Source: a virus. From it: 55,450 nucleotides of DNA. The translations under genes and the position numbers were made by a program. Of this stretch, positions 32,292 through 40,613 are shown piece after piece (the first letter of the stretch is position 1; every line of letters starts with the position of its first letter). Below the pieces are notes generated by a model. It had not been told where the DNA came from, did not search any database, and saw only the letters and a program-made list of their open reading frames with translations. Location of the stretch: positions 1-55,450 of the IMG/VR virus record IMGVR_UViG_3300025108_000062; one strand, written 5' to 3'.

Positions 32292-32663
32292 ATGGACAAA
32301 CTATTTGACGAATTAACAAGTCAAAATTTTGAATTATTTGCTGCTAAATATTACACTAATAAAAGGTGTCTTACTATGGATGAATTTTACGGTGATTTAT
32401 CAACATTTAAATACATAGTAAGATTGCTTAGGAGATACAGAAGTTCTGGCAAATTACAAGAAAAACTACTTTTAAACCACTTGATTTTAATTTACAATGT
32501 TTTTGAAATACACGCTGCAACACGGATGCTTTTCTTTAGAGTTGATGAAAATTTGTGGCCAGCGCTTAAAACATTTATGATTTATTTAAATTATTTACAA
32601 CCGAACACTTATCAAGATATAAATATTGATTTGAGTATAGCTAACAAACTGAAAGAAATATAA
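32292..32663 (+). CDS. Conserved T4-like phage protein of unknown function
   Basis: 123 residues, helical: NFELFAAKYYTNKRCLTMDE, FKYIVRLLRRYRSSGKLQE, LLLNHLILIYNVFEIHAATR and LWPALKTFMIYLNYLQP. I recognise the RLLRRY...LILNHLIVIYNVF pattern from marine T4-like genomes, where it lies among late genes; no function is known to me. Confidence 0.75.
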   Translation: MDKLFDELTSQNFELFAAKYYTNKRCLTMDEFYGDLSTFKYIVRLLRRYRSSGKLQEKLLLNHLILIYNVFEIHAATRMLFFRVDENLWPALKTFMIYLNYLQPNTYQDINIDLSIANKLKEI

Positions 32664-32665
32664 CT

Positions 32666-33244
32666 ATGGGATTATTTAGAGGACCAGACTTTTTTTACGC
32701 ATTACGATTTCTTCGTCTATTAACGATGCCGTGGATAAAAACCGACGCGTTTAAACAGGGCATTGTAGACGATCAAGGAGTAAAAGTTAAAAAACCTGAA
32801 ACACCTAAAGAAAAGTCATCATACACAATTTTTCATAAATTAGTATTCAATATTCGAAGGCTTTTGGGAAAAATCCCGTTAGGCAAAAGTACAATAGCAC
32901 GTTACGCCGCGGCATTGTATCTCATTAAGGAACATACAAAAATTAGCGATGAACGTCTAGTTAAGATCCTTAAAGAAACAAATGGTGTAGATCTTTCGGA
33001 ATATAAGCCAGACTTAAATGAATGGTATTTGACCGAAGACGGAAATATAGAAAAGGGAAAATATGCACTTGTCCGTGACATAGCATTACCAAAGACCGGA
33101 GAAATTTTAGCATTAAAAGGGTCTATGGTAGAAACAACGGAATCTCAACCGCATGGCTCAGTGTTGGGTCATGCGGTATTTAAAGTTAAACACGTTAAAA
33201 CACAACAAACAGTATACGTTACACAGGAAGATATCGCTAGATGA
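32666..33244 (+). CDS. Conserved T4-like phage protein of unknown function
   Basis: 192 residues. N-terminal FFYALRFLRLLTMPWIKTDAF may be a membrane-associating or amphipathic segment; middle YTIFHKLVFNIRRLLGKIPL then STIARYAAALYLIKEHTKI; C-terminal beta-rich GEILALKGSMVE with AVFKVKHVKTQQTVYVT. Pattern seen in marine T4-like phages from memory; probably virion or assembly related. Stop overlaps the next ATG by 4 nt. Confidence 0.73.
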   Translation: MGLFRGPDFFYALRFLRLLTMPWIKTDAFKQGIVDDQGVKVKKPETPKEKSSYTIFHKLVFNIRRLLGKIPLGKSTIARYAAALYLIKEHTKISDERLVKILKETNGVDLSEYKPDLNEWYLTEDGNIEKGKYALVRDIALPKTGEILALKGSMVETTESQPHGSVLGHAVFKVKHVKTQQTVYVTQEDIAR

Positions 33245-33510
33245 AAAAAGAAAATATGACCACGTCGGCAGTTGCAATTACCGACAAACCGTTAGGAGCC
33301 GTAGTAAAAAGAAAATATCGTGTTTTTGATGTTTCTATGGAGACTTTTAGAAAGTTCGAAACCGGCCGTACAAAATATGAACGGTGGTCAAAATTTATTA
33401 ATGAAGGCGAGAAAAATATTGTCGATTATTATAATCGAAATAAGGACGCTGTGATTGTTTTACGTAACGCAGAAACTGGAGCTTTACGTGCTCTATATAA
33501 TTCAAAATAA
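33241..33510 (+). CDS. Small conserved phage protein
   Basis: 89 residues, ATGA overlap with the previous gene. KRKYRVFDVSMETFRKFETG, YERWSKFINEGEKNIVDYYN and VIVLRNAETGALRALYN are the main blocks. Unknown function; travels with the two preceding genes. Confidence 0.7.
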   Translation: MKKENMTTSAVAITDKPLGAVVKRKYRVFDVSMETFRKFETGRTKYERWSKFINEGEKNIVDYYNRNKDAVIVLRNAETGALRALYNSK

Positions 33511-33531
33511 GTAAAAATAGGTTTTACTTAT
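33507..33531 (+). promoter_or_regulatory. Perfect 10-bp inverted repeat overlapping a stop codon and the nrdB -35 box
   Basis: ATAAGTAAAA (33507-33516), loop ATAGG, TTTTACTTAT (33522-33531). The right arm contains the -35-like TTTACT of the nrdB promoter and the left arm the TAA of the preceding gene. Could be an operator or an mRNA 3' hairpin. Confidence 0.55.
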
Positions 33532-33551
33532 CTGCTTTAATGTGTTATAAT
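33523..33551 (+). promoter_or_regulatory. Early-type promoter for nrdB
   Basis: TTTACT 33523-33528 (last base differs), 17-nt spacer, TATAAT 33546-33551; ATG 21 nt beyond. Confidence 0.65.
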
Positions 33552-33572
33552 AATTAACATCAAATCACCGCT

Positions 33573-34547
33573 ATGTCTATATTCGAAGAACAACAATCTC
33601 GTAAACCAAATTTATATCCATGGACAGAACAGTTCATTGAATCCATGCATAACGGATTCTGGACTGATAAAGAATTCTCTTTCACGTCTGACGTTCAACA
33701 ATTTAAAACTGAACTTGACGATCAACAAAGAGAAATTATTGTCAGAACACTTTCAGCTGTTGGCCAAATTGAAGTCGCAGTAAAAACTTTCTGGGCTAAA
33801 CTAGGAGAGAATCTTCCACATCCCGCGCTTCAAGACTTAGGTTATGTAATGGCTAATACTGAAGTGATTCATAATAACGCATATGAAAGACTTCTTACGG
33901 TGCTTGATATGGAAGATGTGTTTGAAGAAAATTTAAAACTAGACTTTATTCAAGGTCGTGTTAACTACTTACGCAAATACACACACAAATTTTATAAGAG
34001 CTCTAAGAAACAGTATTTGTATGCCCTCACACTTTTCACACTGTTTGTAGAAAACGTATCTCTCTTCTCTCAGTTTTATATTATTAACTGGTTTGCACGT
34101 TATAAGAATGTGCTAAAAGACACTGATCAACAAGTTAAGTACACACGAAACGAGGAGAATATACACGCTCTTGTTGGCATGAAAATCATTAACACGATTC
34201 GTGAAGAAAGCCCTGAATTATTTGATGAAGAGCTAGAAGAAAGAATTCGAGGAGAGGCCGTAGACGCATTTACAGCCGAAAGTAAAATAGTTGATTGGAT
34301 GATTAATGGAATTGATGAGCCAGGATTAAACGCCACTATTGTTAAAGAGTTTATTAAAAACCGTATTAACTCTTCTTTAGATCAAATTGGTTTCGAACCC
34401 GTATTTGAAGTAGATGACACTCTTTTAGAATCGACTATGTGGTTTGAAGAGGAGCTTCTTGGAAATAACATGACTGATTTTTTCCACTCACGCCCTGTTG
34501 AGTATTCGAAGAAAAGTCAGTCTTTTGACGAGGACGATCTCTTTTGA
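33573..34547 (+). CDS. nrdB: Ribonucleotide reductase small subunit NrdB
   Basis: 324-residue class I beta subunit. Metal ligands and radical Tyr are visible: TEVIHNNAYERLL supplies Glu, His and Tyr in the usual E-x2-H-x3-Y spacing, LFVENVSLFSQF a second Glu, and RNEENIHALVG Glu/His. Provides the radical for NrdA encoded next, making dNTPs for phage replication. The C-terminal acidic tail ending in EDDLF should dock on NrdA. Confidence 0.95.
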   Translation: MSIFEEQQSRKPNLYPWTEQFIESMHNGFWTDKEFSFTSDVQQFKTELDDQQREIIVRTLSAVGQIEVAVKTFWAKLGENLPHPALQDLGYVMANTEVIHNNAYERLLTVLDMEDVFEENLKLDFIQGRVNYLRKYTHKFYKSSKKQYLYALTLFTLFVENVSLFSQFYIINWFARYKNVLKDTDQQVKYTRNEENIHALVGMKIINTIREESPELFDEELEERIRGEAVDAFTAESKIVDWMINGIDEPGLNATIVKEFIKNRINSSLDQIGFEPVFEVDDTLLESTMWFEEELLGNNMTDFFHSRPVEYSKKSQSFDEDDLF

Positions 34548-34574
34548 TTTTAAATTTTTTGCTATTATAATATT

Positions 34575-36221
34575 ATGAATGACATTTATTGGTTAAACAA
34601 AGACAGTCGGCAGTTCCTTGAAAGGGGCTATCTACTTCCTGGTGAAAGTCCAGAACAGCGCATTATTGACATTGCGAATAAAGCCCAAGAATATCTTGGT
34701 GATGATAGTTGGGCTGAAAAGTTTATTGACTATATGCACAAAGGATTCTATTCCTTATCATCTCCTATTTGGTCTAACTTTGGGAGAGATAGAGGTTTGC
34801 CGATCTCTTGTTTTGGATCTTATATTCCAGATGATATGGAGAAGATTCTTGGTAAGATTGCTGAGGTTGGAACTATGTCTAAAGTCGGCGGAGGAACTTC
34901 TGCGTATTTTGGCGATGTACGTTGTAGAGGAGCAGAAATTTCTAGCGGAGGAAGTGCTACTGGAGTTCATCACCAGTTAACAGTATTTGATTCTTTAACA
35001 AATTACATTTCACAAAGCAATGTCCGACGAGGATCATTTGCGGCTTATTTGCCGATTGACCATGGCGACATTGAAGAGTTTTTAGGAATTAGAGGTGAAG
35101 GAAATGCTATTCAAGATCTTTCTATTGGTGTTACTATCAGTGACGAATGGATGAAAGAAATGGTTGCAGGTGATAAAAAGAAAAGATCTATATGGGGTAA
35201 GGTTATTAAGAAGCGTTATGAGTCTGGGTATCCTTACATATTCTTTTCTGATAACGCTAATAACGCCGCTCCGGAAGTTTACAAAGATAAAGGTAAACGT
35301 ATTCACGCTTCAAATTTGTGCACTGAAATATTTTTATCCGCAGAAGAAGACGAGTCATTTGTGTGTGATCTATCTTCTCTTAATCTTGCTAAGTGGTCAG
35401 AAATTGTTGAAACCGACGCTATTGAAACATTGACACAGTTCCTTGATGCTGTTATGACTGAGTTTATTAACAAAACTCGTGGAGTTAAAAATTTAGAATC
35501 ACCACATAAGTTTGCTATGACTCAAAGAGCTCTTGGTATAGGCGTACTAGGTTGGCATTCATACTTACAACAGGAAAGTATTGCTTTTGAGTCCATGGAA
35601 GCTAAGCTCCAAAACTCTCTTATTTTTAAGACTATTCAAGAGAGGACAACTGCAGCTTCTAAAGAAATGGCTATTGAATATGGTGTACCATCTCTTATGG
35701 AAGGTTATGGTTTACGTAATAGTTGCTTAGTAGCTATTGCTCCTACCACAAGCAGCTCTTTTATTCTAGGTCAAATTAGTCCTTCAATCGAACCTCTTAA
35801 TAGTAATTACTTTACAAAAGATCTTGCTAAAGGCAAGTTTACCTACAAAAACCCAGAGCTTACTAAAGTTCTAATTAGCTACGATAAAAACGATAACTCT
35901 ACTTGGAGAAGCATATTGCAAAAAGGTGGTTCTGTACAGCATTTGAAATTCCTCTCTGACCACGAAAAAGAAGTATTTAAAAACTTCGGTGAAATATCTC
36001 AGAAAGAAATTCTTATCCAAGCAGCACAACGCCAAAAATACATTGATCAAGGGCAGTCTATTAACATGATGGTTCCACCTTCGACTAAACCTAAAGAAGT
36101 TAACGAACTACTTGTATGGGCATGGGAAAACGGGATTAAGTCATTGTATTATCAGCGTAGCGCAAACCCTGCTCAAGAGCTTGCACGCTCACTAAACGAA
36201 TGCACTACGTGTGAATCATGA
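34575..36221 (+). CDS. nrdA: Ribonucleotide reductase large subunit NrdA
   Basis: 548 residues, shorter than E. coli or T4 NrdA and lacking an N-terminal ATP-cone, as in cyanophage-type NrdA. Active-site features: LPISCFGSYIPDD (first redox Cys), ASNLCTEIFLS (N-x-C-x-E), SSLNLAKW for the second redox Cys region (VCDLSSLN), and the C-terminal thiol pair ECTTCES. Lack of the cone suggests no dATP feedback inhibition. A TATAAT 3 nt before ATG is too close to be its promoter, so it is probably read through from nrdB. Confidence 0.95.
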   Translation: MNDIYWLNKDSRQFLERGYLLPGESPEQRIIDIANKAQEYLGDDSWAEKFIDYMHKGFYSLSSPIWSNFGRDRGLPISCFGSYIPDDMEKILGKIAEVGTMSKVGGGTSAYFGDVRCRGAEISSGGSATGVHHQLTVFDSLTNYISQSNVRRGSFAAYLPIDHGDIEEFLGIRGEGNAIQDLSIGVTISDEWMKEMVAGDKKKRSIWGKVIKKRYESGYPYIFFSDNANNAAPEVYKDKGKRIHASNLCTEIFLSAEEDESFVCDLSSLNLAKWSEIVETDAIETLTQFLDAVMTEFINKTRGVKNLESPHKFAMTQRALGIGVLGWHSYLQQESIAFESMEAKLQNSLIFKTIQERTTAASKEMAIEYGVPSLMEGYGLRNSCLVAIAPTTSSSFILGQISPSIEPLNSNYFTKDLAKGKFTYKNPELTKVLISYDKNDNSTWRSILQKGGSVQHLKFLSDHEKEVFKNFGEISQKEILIQAAQRQKYIDQGQSINMMVPPSTKPKEVNELLVWAWENGIKSLYYQRSANPAQELARSLNECTTCES

Positions 36222-36385
36222 CAAAAGAACAAGTTAATTGCCAAAGCTGCTCTGCAGATTATTATATTATGTGGAGTGATGATTTAGAAGACGATTACGG
36301 AAACCAAGTAGTTCCTGAGTACTGTCCTTTTTGCGGATCAAGTCATATTTGTGTTGAAGAAGAATATTTACTTGAAGAAGACTAA
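36218..36385 (+). CDS. Zinc-ribbon-like small protein downstream of nrdA
   Basis: 55 residues in ATGA overlap with nrdA. Two Cys pairs, NCQSC and YCPFCGSS, with an acidic middle and tail: a rubredoxin/zinc-ribbon pattern. Stop overlaps the next ATG. A thiol-transfer role for NrdAB is possible but only by position. Confidence 0.6.
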   Translation: MTKEQVNCQSCSADYYIMWSDDLEDDYGNQVVPEYCPFCGSSHICVEEEYLLEED

Positions 36386-36792
36386 TGTACACATACAAAA
36401 TTAAAGAAATCACAAAGGTAGTTGACGGAGACACAGTCGATGTTATTATTGACTTAGGCTTTGGTATAACTAAAAAAGAACGCGTACGAATTGCTGCAAT
36501 TGACGCTCCTGAGTCACGGACCCGTGACCTATACGAAAAAAAGCTAGGATTAGAAGCAAAACACTGGCTAAAAAAACACGTTGAATACTGTGATAGTGTT
36601 ATTATTAAAACTGAAAAGGAAGGCAAATACGGCCGTATTTTAGGTTGGTTATACACAGATGAATTCAGCATTTCTTTGAATGAAGTAATGGTAGAAAAAG
36701 GTTATGCTTGGGTATATGATGGAGGAAAGAAAGAAAAGGATTATGACGAGTTAAAAGAAAAAAGAATTGCAGATGGATCGTGGATTAAATAG
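36385..36792 (+). CDS. Thermonuclease-like (SNase-fold) nuclease
   Basis: 135 residues with staphylococcal-nuclease motifs: VVDGDTVDVIIDLGFGI, RVRIAAIDAPESR (catalytic Arg and Asp region), KEGKYGRILGWL (second Arg) and a C-terminal NEVMVEKGYAWVYDGG. No signal peptide, so it acts in the cytoplasm. Ca-dependent cleavage of DNA/RNA is the family activity. Confidence 0.85.
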   Translation: MYTYKIKEITKVVDGDTVDVIIDLGFGITKKERVRIAAIDAPESRTRDLYEKKLGLEAKHWLKKHVEYCDSVIIKTEKEGKYGRILGWLYTDEFSISLNEVMVEKGYAWVYDGGKKEKDYDELKEKRIADGSWIK

Positions 36793-36800
36793 CTGTTTTG

Positions 36801-36808
36801 TATAAATA
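36801..36808 (+). promoter_or_regulatory. T4-type late promoter box
   Basis: Perfect TATAAATA, 9 nt before the ATG at 36818. Confidence 0.65.
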
Positions 36809-36817
36809 GAATTGAGT

Positions 36818-37729
36818 ATGTGTGTAGTAGCGGTAAAATATATGAATGGTTACGGCTGGATCGGTGCAAAAAACCGTGACCGTAATTATAAAACAGATGT
36901 TGTAATTACACAATCTAATCGTCACGGTTTACAACGCTTATACATTGATGACAAACTAAGTAGATGGAGCGAAGGAGTCAATGAACATGGGTTAGCAATT
37001 ATATCTGCGTCCTTTTCTGTTAAAAGCGACGAAAAGGAAGGCGATAAGATTATTTTAAAAAGAAAAAATAAGCGAGACAATATTGGATATTATTCTCCTG
37101 ACGGAAGGGCAATTAGAAAAGCTCTTTTGGCCAAAACACCTAAGGAAGCTTTAGATCTACTTGTTGAACTTAAATTGGCTGGTGCTACATATGTCTTTAA
37201 TGAAAAAGATTGTTATGTTCTTGAGGGAGGATTTACTGTAAGAAAAGATGATGCTACTAAAGAAAATCCAAGAGAGTACAAATACGTTATAAGCAAAATT
37301 TCAAAAGACGAACCGTGTTCGTGTAGAACAAACCACGGTATTACAATGAAGGAACTTGGGTATCATAAAAACCCAACCGATGAACGTTTAGTTAAAGCCC
37401 GTGAAAGTAGCGAAAAACGTTTAGAATACGCAAGGAAGTTTGCGTCAGCTGATATTTCAGAACCAGGAGAACTCATTGATCAAATCGCAAAATGTCCTGA
37501 TAAAGACGTTTTCATGAATCCAATGAGAACAGGCAATATTAAAAAAGGTGAGATGGTGACAACTGGACAATTGTTGATTGTACCAAAGGAAAGAACACTT
37601 CATTATAGACCAATATACTCTTCAGTTTCTTTTGATTACGACCGCTTAAGTGGTCCTGAAGCAAAAACTTTTTTTGAAATTATTTCATCCCGTAAGCTCT
37701 TATCCTTTAAAGAGTTCGCGCATAAATAA
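36818..37729 (+). CDS. Ntn-hydrolase (C45/choloylglycine-like) family protein
   Basis: 303 residues. Start at ATG 36818 gives MCVVAVKYMNGYGWIGAKNR: Met removal would expose Cys as N-terminal nucleophile, and GAKNRDRNY is typical of linear amide hydrolases/acyltransferases of this superfamily. GLAIISASFSV and CRTNHGITM also fit. Substrate unknown. It has a late box and ends in LLSFKEFAHK, recalling the F-K-x-F leaders of the packaged proteins but at the C-terminus. Peptidoglycan or signal-amide cleavage would be guesses. Confidence 0.75.
   Translation: MCVVAVKYMNGYGWIGAKNRDRNYKTDVVITQSNRHGLQRLYIDDKLSRWSEGVNEHGLAIISASFSVKSDEKEGDKIILKRKNKRDNIGYYSPDGRAIRKALLAKTPKEALDLLVELKLAGATYVFNEKDCYVLEGGFTVRKDDATKENPREYKYVISKISKDEPCSCRTNHGITMKELGYHKNPTDERLVKARESSEKRLEYARKFASADISEPGELIDQIAKCPDKDVFMNPMRTGNIKKGEMVTTGQLLIVPKERTLHYRPIYSSVSFDYDRLSGPEAKTFFEIISSRKLLSFKEFAHK
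37721..37728 (+). promoter_or_regulatory. Late-like box (CATAAATA) fused to start codon
   Basis: Overlaps His-Lys-stop of the preceding gene and ends exactly 5 nt before ATG 37734; same layout as 18209-18216. Confidence 0.35.
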
Positions 37730-37733
37730 CTTT

Positions 37734-38147
37734 ATGTGGATTTATAACGGAGAGGAATTTACCTCTGAAATGATCGAATCATACCATGGATTTGTGTATG
37801 AAGTAACCGATACTCATAATAAAATGAAGTATATTGGTAAGAAAAAGTTTTGGTCTAAAGTCACCCGCCCTCCTCTTAAAGGCAGAAAAAACAAAAGGAG
37901 ATCTATAAAAGAGTCGGATTGGCAAAAGTATTATGGTTCGAATGAAGAAGTAAAGACACTAGTAGAGGAGTTTGGACCTAGCAGATTTGAAAGAACCATA
38001 CTAAAATTGTGTGTTTCTCCAGGGCAAATGACATATTTCGAAATGAAAGAGCAAATTGACAGAGAAGTGCTTTTTAAGCCAAATGAGTACTATAATGCCT
38101 TTATTGGCGGTAAAATCCATAGAAAACACGTTTTTAAGGAAAAATAG
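37734..38147 (+). CDS. GIY-YIG-like putative endonuclease
   Basis: 137 residues. HGFVYEVTDTHNKMKYIGKK reads as Y-x-(10-11)-YIG, followed by the FWSKVTRPPLKGRKNKRR basic segment, SDWQKYYGSNEE and FERTILKLC. These fit small phage GIY-YIG nucleases. Start at 37734 is preferred to the in-frame ATG at 37650 inside the previous gene. Not obviously a homing enzyme since no intron or displaced gene is seen. Confidence 0.68.
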   Translation: MWIYNGEEFTSEMIESYHGFVYEVTDTHNKMKYIGKKKFWSKVTRPPLKGRKNKRRSIKESDWQKYYGSNEEVKTLVEEFGPSRFERTILKLCVSPGQMTYFEMKEQIDREVLFKPNEYYNAFIGGKIHRKHVFKEK

Positions 38148-38149
38148 TA

Positions 38150-38178
38150 TTTACAATGGTTAGTTTTTATGGTAGAAT
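38150..38178 (+). promoter_or_regulatory. Early-type promoter for rnh
   Basis: TTTACA 38150-38155, 17-nt spacer, TAGAAT 38173-38178; ATG 23 nt beyond. Confidence 0.75.
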
Positions 38179-38201
38179 ATATCCATAACAAACAGAAAAC
38201 T

Positions 38202-39089
38202 ATGATTATTGTTGACTACTCAGGAATTGCAATTGCGGCTATTTTTTCTCAAGATAGACCGGAAGAAATTGAAGAAAGCCTTATTAGGCACATGATTCTA
38301 AATCGTATTAGAATGTATAATACTAAGTTCCGTGAAAAATACGGAGAAATGGTAATTGCTTGTGACAGCTCGTCCTGGCGTAAAGAAACATATCCGCAAT
38401 ACAAAGCTAAGCGCAAGACCAGCAGGGATGAATCACCATTAGATTGGGGCCATTTCTTTACGCTAATTAATAGTATACGAGACGAAATCAAAGAACACAC
38501 ACATTATCCTGTGGTTCAAGCAGATCGAGCAGAAGCTGATGATGTCATCGCAGCACTGGTTGAATCAACACAGGAGTTTGGCAAATCAGAGCCTGTTATG
38601 ATTGTGTCTTCTGATAAAGATTTCTTTCAACTTCAACGCTATTCTAACGTTAAGCAGTTTAGCCCAATGAAACGTGATTTCGCTAATGTAGATGATGCTG
38701 CATTTTATAAATTCGATCATGTGTGTCGAGGTGACAGCAGTGATGGTGTTCCAAATGTTTTAAGCGTAGACGATAGTTTTACAGAAGGAATTCGTCAAAA
38801 ACCTATGCGAGCCAAAAAAATTCAAGAGTGGTATACTGCTAAAAATGATTCTGAACTAATGGACATGATGGGCCAAGAAACATACCGCAATTATTGCCGC
38901 AATAAATCTGTTATCGATTTAGACTGTATTCCTGAAGATATTGTACAAGATATTAACGATAAATATAATCTACAGAGAAATAAAGATAAAGGAAAGGTTC
39001 TTCCTTACTTAATTGAAAAGCGTTGTAGTATGTTAGTCAGTTCTGTAGAAGACTTTTTCCCACCAAAATACGAATCAAGTTACATTTAA
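38202..39089 (+). CDS. rnh: RNase H / 5'-3' exonuclease (FEN-1 family)
   Basis: 295 residues. MIIVDYSGIAIAA, ACDSSSWRKETYPQYKAKR, RAEADDVIAAL, VSSDKDFFQLQ and RGDSSDGVPNV are the conserved acidic and arch/gateway motifs of T4 RNase H. Removes RNA primers and adjacent DNA from lagging strands. ATG 38202 is preferred to the in-frame start at 38169, which lies within the promoter. Confidence 0.93.
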   Translation: MIIVDYSGIAIAAIFSQDRPEEIEESLIRHMILNRIRMYNTKFREKYGEMVIACDSSSWRKETYPQYKAKRKTSRDESPLDWGHFFTLINSIRDEIKEHTHYPVVQADRAEADDVIAALVESTQEFGKSEPVMIVSSDKDFFQLQRYSNVKQFSPMKRDFANVDDAAFYKFDHVCRGDSSDGVPNVLSVDDSFTEGIRQKPMRAKKIQEWYTAKNDSELMDMMGQETYRNYCRNKSVIDLDCIPEDIVQDINDKYNLQRNKDKGKVLPYLIEKRCSMLVSSVEDFFPPKYESSYI

Positions 39090-39093
39090 AATT

Positions 39094-39516
39094 ATGCAAA
39101 AATATATTTATGAGGTGTTTGAAGAAGTATGCAAACTAGAAAATCGAGATGATAGAATAGCATGCTTAAAGAAAAACGAATTCAAACAATTAAAAACTGT
39201 TCTTCAACTTTGTTATAACGACAATATTGAATTAGACTTACCTAAAGGTAGACCACCTTTTGAAGAATGTCCTGAAGGTAAGGAACCATCTTCTTTTAAC
39301 AGCGCATTTAGTTCAATACACATGTGTGTTGTTAAAAATAATGTTTTAAGAATAAAAAAGGAAAAAATCTTTATTGGCATTTTAGAACAATTGTGTAAAA
39401 ATGATGCACATATTCTTTGCGCAGCTAAAGATGGTACAATCACGACACTTGAAAACAAAAAATATTCGAAAATCACAAAAAGCTTAGTACAAGCTGCATT
39501 TCCTAATATTTTATAG
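39094..39516 (+). CDS. Conserved phage protein (DUF6433-like)
   Basis: 140 residues. YIYEVFEEVCKLENRDDRI, LKTVLQLCYNDNIELDLPKG with RPPFEECPEG, IKKEKIFIGILEQLCKNDA and a LVQAAFPNIL end match a family I recall as DUF6433, common in marine T4-like phages near replication genes. Function unknown. Confidence 0.75.
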   Translation: MQKYIYEVFEEVCKLENRDDRIACLKKNEFKQLKTVLQLCYNDNIELDLPKGRPPFEECPEGKEPSSFNSAFSSIHMCVVKNNVLRIKKEKIFIGILEQLCKNDAHILCAAKDGTITTLENKKYSKITKSLVQAAFPNIL

Positions 39517-39545
39517 TGTACAATATGCTCACATTGTGATAGAAT
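39517..39545 (+). promoter_or_regulatory. Early-type promoter
   Basis: TGTACA 39517-39522, 17-nt spacer, TAGAAT 39540-39545; ATG 9 nt beyond. Confidence 0.72.
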
Positions 39546-39554
39546 ACTTCTGTA

Positions 39555-40100
39555 ATGAATGTATTTGTTTTAGATAATGACCCTACCACCGCAGCTCAAC
39601 AGCACTGCGACAAGCATGTCGTAAAAATGATTATTGAGTCTGCTCAAATGCTATCAACTGCTCATCGCATGTGTGATGGAAAACCAGAACGTAGACCATC
39701 AAGTTCAGGTAAAACGATGCAACAGTATTATGTTTTACCTGACGAACGCGAAAATATTCTTTACAAAGCAGTTCACAAATATCACCCATGTACAGTATGG
39801 ACAATGGAAACCATTCAAAACTATCGGTGGCATTGGCAGTTATTCAACGCTCTTTGCGACGAGTATAAGTATAGATATGGCAGAGTTCATAAGACCGATG
39901 AAGTACTCCGCGATGAACTTTACTGGGGTCCGGCAAACATTGCTGATTCTAAAAAAACAAAATTTCCATTAGCTATGAAATCAAACCCCGAATGCATGTT
40001 CGATGATCCTGTCAAATCATATCGAGAATTTTACAAAACAAAACAAGACAGATTCAAAATGGTGTGGACAAACCGCGAAACACCAAACTGGTTTAAATAA
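39555..40100 (+). CDS. Conserved phage protein with CDKHVVKM block
   Basis: 181 residues. Opening NVFVLDNDPTTAAQQHCDKH then VVKMIIESAQMLSTAHR, later YKAVHKYHPCTVWTMET and NYRWHWQLFNALCDEY with RYGRVHKT. Many conserved His/Asp/Cys suggest a metal site. I know the pattern as widespread in phages but cannot give a reliable function; a nucleic-acid enzyme such as a glycosylase is possible. Confidence 0.75.
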   Translation: MNVFVLDNDPTTAAQQHCDKHVVKMIIESAQMLSTAHRMCDGKPERRPSSSGKTMQQYYVLPDERENILYKAVHKYHPCTVWTMETIQNYRWHWQLFNALCDEYKYRYGRVHKTDEVLRDELYWGPANIADSKKTKFPLAMKSNPECMFDDPVKSYREFYKTKQDRFKMVWTNRETPNWFK

Positions 40101-40102
40101 TT

Positions 40103-40357
40103 ATGACATACGAATATATTTGCGATAAATGCAAAAACCGATGGGACGAGTCTCATCCTATGAAAGATCGCGATCTCCCTGTAGGAAAAAAATCTCCGTG
40201 TTGCGAAGATGGAATTGTTAAAATGGCTATCACCGCTCCAGGTCTAAACTTTGATGGAGCCATTTCACCAATCCGAAGAGCAGGAACTGGATGGAATGAC
40301 GTCCTAAAAGGAATTAAAAAAGCATCAGGAAAAGACAATACAATCGATCACTACTAG
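40103..40357 (+). CDS. FmdB-type zinc-ribbon protein
   Basis: 84 residues: TYEYICDKCKNRWDESHPMK and KKSPCCEDG form an FmdB-like zinc ribbon, followed by an AITAPGLNFDGAISP segment and a Lys-rich end. Such proteins are small regulators or accessory factors; role here unknown. Confidence 0.78.
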   Translation: MTYEYICDKCKNRWDESHPMKDRDLPVGKKSPCCEDGIVKMAITAPGLNFDGAISPIRRAGTGWNDVLKGIKKASGKDNTIDHY

Positions 40358-40358
40358 A

Positions 40359-40610
40359 ATGAAAATTACAACACAACAAACATTGCCAGTCGAAGTCACA
40401 CTTAACGACGATCAACAAAGAAACGTCACAGCTACCTTTTTAGAAAAGGTACTTAACTGGAATCGTGATTACTTTATTGAAGATAAGCTAGTAAAAAACA
40501 CTAAAACTTATTACACAAGCCATTCGTGGAAAAAAGTGGAAACTGTAAGAAAGGCCACAACTGAAGATAAATTCGCGTTTGATGTTTTCCAACAAATCTA
40601 CAATAGATAA
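40359..40610 (+). CDS. Hypothetical protein
   Basis: 83 residues; TLPVEVTLNDDQQRNVTATF and KVLNWNRDYFIEDKLVKNTK. Unrecognised; sits between the zinc ribbon and phoH genes with only 1-3 nt gaps, so it is in that operon. Confidence 0.65.
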   Translation: MKITTQQTLPVEVTLNDDQQRNVTATFLEKVLNWNRDYFIEDKLVKNTKTYYTSHSWKKVETVRKATTEDKFAFDVFQQIYNR

Positions 40611-40613
40611 TCC

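Noticed and set aside
34566-34571. TATAAT as a promoter for nrdA
   Set aside because: It ends 3 nt before the ATG and the -35 region at a 17-nt distance (TTTGAT) is poor; readthrough from nrdB is simpler.
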